Shown piece by piece: positions 6,558-11,362 of a stretch of DNA of 11,362 nucleotides. How positions within the stretch are numbered: the first letter of the stretch is position 1; each line of letters starts with the position of its first letter. The notes below the pieces were generated by a model. That model was not told the DNA's origin. It did no database searches and saw nothing but the letters and a program-made list of their open reading frames with translations. The translations under genes and the position numbers were made by a program. This DNA is from Balneolaceae bacterium (GTDB taxonomy: Bacteria; Bacteroidota; Rhodothermia; Balneolales; Balneolaceae): NCBI GenBank assembly GCA_007123985.1, contig SLGA01000298.1, positions 1 through 11,362 of the forward strand. Reading direction: 5' to 3'.

Positions 6558-7773
6558 AGTTACCGGAAATTTTTTGGCGCAGGTTCATCTTCGTTTCGTA
6601 AAGTTCATTTTCCCGTAAAAGTTCAACATGCATCTGATCTCCCTCTTCATAATCTCTGAGAAGTGCCCTTGCATGCATTTCGCTAACCACACGCTCAGGA
6701 CCTATTTTTACGATGATATCTCCGGGCATAATTCCGCTTTCATAAGCCGGGCCGTTTTTATTCACACTGGTAACAAGTAAACCCTGCACATAGGGCAGCC
6801 TGTAGCGATAAACAAGCTGTTCGGTCATGGAAGTAAACTCCATCCCTGGATCGTAATCAAGAGTAACCACTCCGCGATTCAGCAGTTGTGATATGATTCG
6901 GTCCACTCTGTTGCTGGGAATCGCAAAACCAAGCCCAACAAAACCGGCACTTGTGCCACCTGTATAGATAAACGTATTCACCCCAATTACTTTCCCATCG
7001 CTGTTCAGAAGCGGCCCCCCGGAGTTTCCGCGATTAATAGCGGCGTCGGTTTGAATCATATCAATATAAATTCTTGGGTTGTTCGGGTTTGCTCTGAAAT
7101 CGCGGTTTATGGCACTCACAACCCCAACCGTAACAGTGGGTTGGCCATCATCAAAAAGACCAAACGGATTTCCAAGTGCTATTGCCCACTCTCCAACCAT
7201 AATATCATCAGAGTTTGCAAACTCAATAAAAGGATATACATCTTTGTCTGATTTTACACGCAGAAGTGCCAGATCAGTAAGCTCATCACTACCAAGTAAT
7301 TCAGCTTCGTATGCATCACCATAGATCGTGTGGATGATAATTTCACTTGGATCTTTACCTACCACATGCTGGTTAGTTACAACAAGCCCATCTTCACTGA
7401 TGATAAATCCTGAGCCCATGTTTGTGTTTTCTCGCGGTAGCTGCCCTCCAAAAAAGAATCTGAAAAACTCATCCTGAATTGATTCAAATTGCTGAACCGG
7501 TTCGGTTGCCATGATGCTTACCACGGCAGCACTCGCATTTTCAACAGCTGTGGTAATTGCATTTGCCCTGCCGGCTGTCAACTCTTCGGTAACTGAAAAC
7601 CCCTCATCCTGTGGTGAACTTTCATCCGCATATCTGTCATTATTTTCTATGTAGGCTGCAGAAAATGGAATCTCTTCAGGTTCGGCTGATGCTTCTTCAG
7701 CCGGTTTCAATTCACAGGCTGAAGCTAATAGCGCTACCGCCAGAATTATAATATGGTTTTTGGTGATCTTCAA
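6556..7773 (-). CDS. HtrA/Deg-type serine protease, predicted lipoprotein
   Basis: A 405-residue S1C (trypsin-like) protease that would degrade or refold damaged envelope proteins. The N-terminus has basic residues, a hydrophobic core and LASAC with Cys at residue 20, a weak lipobox (Ala at -3), so it may be lipid-anchored; otherwise it is a secreted soluble protein. An acidic linker runs to about residue 65. The catalytic triad is complete: H136 in TNQHVVG, D167 in LTDLALL and S251 in RGNSGGPL. A single PDZ domain follows (about 310-400, with MPGDIIVKIG). Classic DegP has two PDZ domains, so this is closer to the one-PDZ DegS/HtrA form. The start is TTG at 7773-7771, directly after the TGA of the NrnA-type gene with no gap, and it is needed to give the signal peptide its basic N-terminus. 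Confidence 0.92.
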   Translation of the reverse strand: MKITKNHIIILAVALLASACELKPAEEASAEPEEIPFSAAYIENNDRYADESSPQDEGFSVTEELTAGRANAITTAVENASAAVVSIMATEPVQQFESIQDEFFRFFFGGQLPRENTNMGSGFIISEDGLVVTNQHVVGKDPSEIIIHTIYGDAYEAELLGSDELTDLALLRVKSDKDVYPFIEFANSDDIMVGEWAIALGNPFGLFDDGQPTVTVGVVSAINRDFRANPNNPRIYIDMIQTDAAINRGNSGGPLLNSDGKVIGVNTFIYTGGTSAGFVGLGFAIPSNRVDRIISQLLNRGVVTLDYDPGMEFTSMTEQLVYRYRLPYVQGLLVTSVNKNGPAYESGIMPGDIIVKIGPERVVSEMHARALLRDYEEGDQMHVELLRENELYETKMNLRQKISGN

Positions 7774-8739
7774 TCAGAGTTGTTTTGAACCGATTTTTAC
7801 AACTTCGTTTATCGCAGTATCGAGAGGGCCTTTGTGCCAGGCACCTGCAGCTTTTTTATGGCCGCCGCCGCCAAGCTCCCTGGCCCAGATATTTACATCC
7901 ACCTCACTTCTTGAACGCAGGCTCATCCGAATTCCCTCCTCGCCGTGATCTTTCATTAGTATGGCTGCTTTTACTTTTTCAACACTTAACGGATAGTTAA
8001 CGAAGCCCTCACAATCGGAGTATGTGGTGCCGGTATCATTTAGCATGTCTTGTGTAACGTACATGATGGCTACCTGATTATCCTCGTATATCTCTATTGT
8101 CTTCAAGGCAAGACTTAGCAATTTAATCTGAGCCAGTGTTTTATTGGAATAGAGAGCCTCGGCTATTTCATTTGGTTTAAAACCACCAATACGAAGAAGA
8201 TTGGCAGTAATCTCCACCGTTTCGGGGCTAACACTGTCGAACTGCAAAGATCCTGTATCTGTAATTATACCGGTGTATAAGGCTTTCGCTATCTCTTCGT
8301 CGATCTGATCAATATTGTCCTCTTCATATAGCCGATAAATCAGCTCGCAGGTTGATGATGCTTGTACTTCAGAAATTACTACCTCAAAGCCATCGTCAGG
8401 GTTGGGGTGATGATCAATAATCCACACCGGGCGCGGATGGTTTTCATGCCATTCAGCAAATGCACCGAAACGATGTGTTGCGTTTCCATCCACAAGAATA
8501 AACAGATCACACTGCTCAAATTTTTCAACATCCGGTTTTTCAACAGGAAAATAGGACGCCATCCACTGCAGATTATCAGGAATATCGTCATCGTTAAAAG
8601 CCAGGGCGGTATATCCGTTGTTATCCAGCCACCTGCAAAGAGCAATTTGAGAACCGATGCAGTCACCATCGGGGCGAATGTGAGAGATCACTCCAATTGT
8701 ATTGTGATGTTTTATCTTCGTAATAAATTTTTTAAACAT
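7774..8739 (-). CDS. nrnA: DHH/DHHA1 phosphoesterase, NrnA-type (nanoRNase / pAp phosphatase)
   Basis: A 321-residue protein of the DHH superfamily; NrnA homologues degrade 2-5 nucleotide RNA ends and remove the 3'-phosphate from pAp. The DHH domain shows SHIRPDGDCIGS (H20, D24, D26), VDGN (D84) and IIDHHPNPDD (D109, H110, H111), which bind the two metal ions; a later TGIITDTGSLQF (near 155-167) is also typical. The C-terminal DHHA1 domain has the substrate-binding GGGGHKKAAG from residue 290. Length is right for NrnA (about 313-325). The usual DGDA is DGDC here. Its ATG start lies 166 bases from the divergent thiN gene, and its stop touches the TTG start of the HtrA gene. The NrnA activity is inferred from family; relatives may differ in substrate. 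Confidence 0.92.
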   Translation of the reverse strand: MFKKFITKIKHHNTIGVISHIRPDGDCIGSQIALCRWLDNNGYTALAFNDDDIPDNLQWMASYFPVEKPDVEKFEQCDLFILVDGNATHRFGAFAEWHENHPRPVWIIDHHPNPDDGFEVVISEVQASSTCELIYRLYEEDNIDQIDEEIAKALYTGIITDTGSLQFDSVSPETVEITANLLRIGGFKPNEIAEALYSNKTLAQIKLLSLALKTIEIYEDNQVAIMYVTQDMLNDTGTTYSDCEGFVNYPLSVEKVKAAILMKDHGEEGIRMSLRSRSEVDVNIWARELGGGGHKKAAGAWHKGPLDTAINEVVKIGSKQL

Positions 8740-8768
8740 ATATCTTCTGCTTCAGTTGTTCTGCCGTT

Positions 8769-8822
8769 TTATCGCGCTGTTTGTTTGATTTCTAACTTTT
8801 TCAGCGTCTCTGAATAAGACAT
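8769..8822 (-). other. Short leader-like frame (17 codons) before nrnA
   Basis: In the 166-base space between nrnA and thiN, the minus strand has ATG-to-TAA encoding MSYSETLKKLEIKQTAR, ending 29 bases before the nrnA ATG. A shift by one frame near its end continues as RDKTAEQLKQKIYV and stops just past the nrnA start, so both parts look like a basic, helix-forming peptide. It could be a translated leader, the remnant of a small frameshifted gene, or chance. I do not recognise it. Confidence 0.18.
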
Positions 8823-8855
8823 CAAAAATCCCGCTTCTGGCGATGGATAGCAAAC

Positions 8856-8884
8856 CAATATTATCAACTTAAACTTATTGCAAA
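8856..8884 (-). promoter_or_regulatory. Candidate promoter of nrnA-htrA
   Basis: On the minus strand TTTG (8884-8881) and TAATATTG (8863-8856) are 17 bases apart. The second box matches the Bacteroidota -7 form TAnnTTTG in all but one place and the first box matches the -33 TTTG, though the usual spacing is a little longer. It would leave a leader of about 110 bases that includes the 17-codon frame. Tentative. Confidence 0.2.
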
Positions 8885-8905
8885 CAGGTATTCGCTGCAC
8901 TGCCT

Positions 8906-9532
8906 ATGAAAGCACTTATTTTTTGTGATGGTGAAATTCCACCTATCTCGTTATTCAAATCGCATCTGGACAACGCTGATTTACTTATTGCTGCTGATGG
9001 TGGTGCTCATCACGCAAATTATCTCGGTATAATCCCCGATTTCATCGTGGGCGATATGGACAGTTACGAACCAACCGGCACTGAAAACTCCGTAATTGTA
9101 AAAGATGGTGATCAGGAGACCAACGATCTTGAAAAAGCCCTCTCACTGGCTCTGAATAAATCTGCAACTCACGCAGTTGTAGTAGGCGCAACGGGACAGC
9201 GGCTCGACCATACATTGAAAAATCTGTCCGTGCTGCTTCAATTTCACCCTAAATTTTCAGATCTCTTTTTTTTAGACCGCTACTCTACTATACACCTGAT
9301 CAAATCGCCGTTTTCTCAACATTTTGAACCGGGAACATCTGTATCACTTTATCCGCTTTCAGGAACAGTCGAGGGAATAACAACCAAAGGGTTGCAATAT
9401 CCGCTGACGGATGGAATATTAAAAAACGGTGAGCAGGATGGCAGTTCGAATAAAACAGTAAAAAAAACAGTCGAAATTGAATTTAAAAAGGGAGACCTTC
9501 TACTTCTTGTTAATCACAAATCAACCGAGTAG
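8906..9532 (+). CDS. thiN: Thiamine pyrophosphokinase
   Basis: This enzyme transfers pyrophosphate from ATP to thiamine, making the cofactor thiamine diphosphate in one step, so it uses imported or salvaged thiamine. The 208-residue length is normal. Motifs in order: LIAADGGAHHAN (28-38, with D31), PDFIVGDMDS (44-53, with D50 and D52), DGDQETNDLEKAL (67-79), GATGQRLDHTLKN (94-106), and the thiamine-binding part with YPLSGTVEGITTKGLQYPL and GSSN (179-182). The ATG at 8906 gives the typical start MKALIFCDGE. Its TAG overlaps the GTG of the symporter by one base. The 166 bases upstream show no thiamine diphosphate riboswitch (no recognisable CTGAGA and ACCTGATC elements). Confidence 0.95.
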   Translation: MKALIFCDGEIPPISLFKSHLDNADLLIAADGGAHHANYLGIIPDFIVGDMDSYEPTGTENSVIVKDGDQETNDLEKALSLALNKSATHAVVVGATGQRLDHTLKNLSVLLQFHPKFSDLFFLDRYSTIHLIKSPFSQHFEPGTSVSLYPLSGTVEGITTKGLQYPLTDGILKNGEQDGSSNKTVKKTVEIEFKKGDLLLLVNHKSTE

Positions 9533-10935
9533 TGTCCTCACAATTCTCCCTGATTGATTGGTCGTTCGTAGCCATCTACTTTATTTTTCTGATCTGGCTT
9601 AGCTGGAAAAAAGGCTGGAAGGCAGAATCTGAAGAAGACTTTCTGCTTAGCGGGCGAAAAGTAACTTTACCTGCATTTATCGCAACACTGGTTTCCACCT
9701 GGTATGGCGGCATACTCGGTATCGGAGAGTGGAGTTACCAGTTTGGTATTTCGCAATGGTTAATTCTTGGCATACCTTTTTATGTTTTTTCCGCGCTATT
9801 TGCAGTATTTCTTGCCGGAAAAATCCGGTTAAATAAGGCATTAACTATACCCGAGGCAATTGCAAATTATTATAGCAAGCGTGCCGGCAGAATCAGTGCA
9901 CTGCCTATTTTTATTCTCGTTAGCCCCGCCCCCTACATACTGATGCTCGGACTGTTGTTTCAGTTTCTTATTGGCGGGGACGCTCCGTTTTTGCTTTACG
10001 CATCTCTGGTTGCGCTATTTTCAGTACTTTACATAACTATCGGCGGGTTTGGTGCTGTTTTGCGAACAGATATTTTGCAGGTAATACTGATGTTCAGTGG
10101 TTTCATAATTCTGCTGATTTTTGCGGTACAGGAGTTTGGGGGCTTTGGAACGCTATTGGCTGATTTGCCAGCCGGACATCTTGATATTACAGGTGGCAAC
10201 TCTTGGCAGTACATACTTGTTTGGTTTTTCATTGCCTTGTGGACCTTTGTTGATCCAAGTTTTCATCAGAGAGCTGCAGCAGCAGAATCGCCGCAAACAG
10301 CCCGAAAAGGCGTCTTTTATTCAATCGCTTTCTGGATGGGTTTTGACTTTTTAACCTGCTTTGCAGGGTTATATGCATTTGCAATATTGGGCCCGGGCCT
10401 TGAACAGCCCGTTTTGGCCTACCCAATTCTCGCCGATCAGATACTACCCATAGGCTTTAAAGGCCTCTTTTTCCTGTCGCTGCTGGCCACCATCATGTCA
10501 ACACTGGATAGTTATCTCTTTATTTCCGGCCAAACCCTGGGCCGAGATTATCTTCTGAAATATTTCCCCCGGGCAAACCCGAACATGCTAACCAGAGTAA
10601 GTATTCTCATATCAGCGGTACTCGGAATTTTGCTCATTATTGTTTATCCCAGTGTTATTGATCTCTGGTATGTAATCGGTTCGATTTTTATCCCTGGCCT
10701 GCTGGTCCCTGTGCTGGGCATTTATCTGAAACCATTTAGAATACCGGCTTCATTTGTTCTCTACTCTATCATTGGGTGTACGGCTGTTTCTCTGATCTGG
10801 CTGATTTTAGGCACTGTTTTTACCCCGGACGATTACACATATGCATTCTATGGTGTAGAACCATTTTATCCGGGCCTTTTTGTAGCTATTATTTTGTGGT
10901 TTACAGGGAGAGCTGTATCAAACAGAATTGAATAA
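9532..10935 (+). CDS. Sodium:solute symporter family protein, candidate thiamine or precursor importer
   Basis: A 467-residue membrane carrier of the SSS family, with about 12-13 hydrophobic segments. Family landmarks are DFLLSGRKV (36-44), GGFGAVLRTDILQ (171-183) in the fifth core helix region, DPSFHQRAAAAES (241-253), and IMSTLDSYL (321-329), whose Ser-Thr pair sits where these carriers bind sodium. The GTG start at 9532 overlaps the thiN stop (TAGTG), so expression should be coupled. The family carries sugars, amino acids, pantothenate and other solutes, so substrate cannot be read from the sequence; the link to thiN makes thiamine or a thiamine precursor the leading guess. A PanF-like SSS carrier called ThiV was proposed as a thiamine-precursor transporter in earlier comparative genomics. 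It ends 9 bases from a convergent gene with no visible terminator. Confidence 0.9.
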   Translation: MSSQFSLIDWSFVAIYFIFLIWLSWKKGWKAESEEDFLLSGRKVTLPAFIATLVSTWYGGILGIGEWSYQFGISQWLILGIPFYVFSALFAVFLAGKIRLNKALTIPEAIANYYSKRAGRISALPIFILVSPAPYILMLGLLFQFLIGGDAPFLLYASLVALFSVLYITIGGFGAVLRTDILQVILMFSGFIILLIFAVQEFGGFGTLLADLPAGHLDITGGNSWQYILVWFFIALWTFVDPSFHQRAAAAESPQTARKGVFYSIAFWMGFDFLTCFAGLYAFAILGPGLEQPVLAYPILADQILPIGFKGLFFLSLLATIMSTLDSYLFISGQTLGRDYLLKYFPRANPNMLTRVSILISAVLGILLIIVYPSVIDLWYVIGSIFIPGLLVPVLGIYLKPFRIPASFVLYSIIGCTAVSLIWLILGTVFTPDDYTYAFYGVEPFYPGLFVAIILWFTGRAVSNRIE

Positions 10936-10944
10936 AAAGCAGTA

Positions 10945-11229
10945 TCAGGTTGATTTTAAAATATGCCCAAGATTCAATTTATGTATGGGTATGAGATACT
11001 TATTTGAAAAAACGTCTTTTTGGATTCCCAACAAACCTGTTCCTCGAAAATCAACCACGCAATAGTTCTCTTCAGAATTTACTACCTCACCAATGCCATA
11101 ATACTCGGGAGACGGCCCGTAGTAAACCAGATCACCCAGCTGGAGCGTGTTGGATGCTCTTCTGTGATAAGGATAGATCACTGGCAAGAGGTCTAAACGA
11201 TATGAAAGTCTTCTGTTTTTAGTCGCCAT
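10945..11229 (-). CDS. Hypothetical protein, 94 residues, possible small beta-barrel
   Basis: I do not recognise this protein. The first 30 residues are basic and aromatic (MATKNRRLSYRLDLLPVIYP). From about residue 31 it reads LGDLVYYGPS, then YYGIGEVVNSEENYCVVDF, then GLLGIQKDVFSNKYLIPI, a run of short strands in the order expected of a KOW/SH3-like or DUF3553-like barrel (a start of G-D-x-V, a G-x-G-x-V turn, then V-D-F). That is a resemblance only. No signal peptide or membrane segment is present. Its ATG lies inside the end of tsaE, overlapping by 11 bases, so the two are likely translated together. It converges on the symporter gene across 9 bases. Confidence 0.72.
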   Translation of the reverse strand: MATKNRRLSYRLDLLPVIYPYHRRASNTLQLGDLVYYGPSPEYYGIGEVVNSEENYCVVDFRGTGLLGIQKDVFSNKYLIPIHKLNLGHILKST

Positions 11230-11362
11230 TATTTACTGCTTGGTGGAAATAGATTTTCCGTTCTTTTTTACCCGTCTGTTCAAAAATTATCAGTTTCTTT
11301 TCGTTCGGAAGAATCTCTAAAATACGCTCCGGCCATTCGACAATGCAAACGCCATCACCATA
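11219..11362 (-). CDS. tsaE: tRNA threonylcarbamoyladenosine synthesis ATPase TsaE, C-terminal part
   Basis: Only the last 47 codons and the TAA stop are in the window; the gene enters from the right edge. The visible part begins YGDGVCIVEWPERILEILP, which is the conserved late block of TsaE (the E-W-P/A-E-R motif after the Walker region), followed by KKLIIFEQTGKKERKIYFHQ. TsaE is the small P-loop ATPase needed with TsaB and TsaD for the t6A37 modification of tRNAs that read ANN codons. The Walker A and B parts lie outside. The stop is 11 bases inside the next gene. Confidence 0.85.
   Translation of the reverse strand, partial: YGDGVCIVEWPERILEILPNEKKLIIFEQTGKKERKIYFHQAVNNGD

Noticed and set aside
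8362..8817. A 151-codon plus-strand frame opposite nrnA.
   Set aside because: It lies almost wholly across the conserved DHH motifs of nrnA; the frame is a by-product of their codon use.
8740..8905. A possible thiamine diphosphate riboswitch before thiN.
   Set aside because: None of the conserved elements (CTGAGA, ACCTGATC-like) can be found on the plus strand, and the gap is short.
10936..10990. A terminator between the convergent symporter and the 94-residue gene.
   Set aside because: Only 9 bases separate the stops and I see no stem followed by a T-run on either strand.

Overview
The window (about 44% G+C by eye) looks like ordinary chromosome from a member of the Bacteroidota/Balneolota side of the FCB group. 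The best clues are a clear GldC homologue, two DUF families (DUF4199, DUF2007) common in that group, start codons with no obvious Shine-Dalgarno sequence in front of them, and the general style of the proteins. A Balneolaceae-like organism is my best guess, but the genus cannot be fixed from sequence reading alone. I see no rRNA, tRNA, insertion sequence, phage gene or CRISPR array.

Layout. From 1 to 4920 there is one tightly packed minus-strand operon, read right to left: accA, a YbgC-type acyl-CoA thioesterase, a DUF2085 membrane protein, a DUF4199 membrane protein, a CPBP-family intramembrane protease, a DUF2007 protein, cdsA, and a TIGR01777-family NAD(P)-dependent epimerase-like protein that runs off the left edge. 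The gaps are 0-12 bases with two 4-base overlaps; only the last gap is larger (40 bases). A plausible promoter lies just before accA. The operon joins fatty-acid supply (malonyl-CoA) to phospholipid-head-group activation (CDP-diacylglycerol), with several little-studied membrane proteins between.

Further right, still on the minus strand, come gldC and a RluD-type pseudouridine synthase (4995-6346), then an HtrA/Deg-type serine protease with a lipoprotein signal and a DHH/DHHA1 phosphoesterase of the NrnA type (6556-8739). The 209-base gap between rluD and the protease gene is the least ordinary place in the window. It holds a strong terminator whose T-run faces the plus strand, preceded by a 50-codon plus-strand frame and several small hairpins. 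All annotated neighbours are on the minus strand, so this points to an undescribed small gene or small RNA.

From 8906 to 10935 the plus strand carries thiamine pyrophosphokinase, overlapped by one base by a sodium:solute symporter that is a good candidate for a thiamine (precursor) importer. Converging on it, from the right edge, are the C-terminal part of tsaE and an overlapping gene for a 94-residue protein of unknown function. Three genes use non-ATG starts (TTG, TTG, GTG), and each of these starts overlaps or directly follows the stop of the gene before it, which suggests translational coupling.
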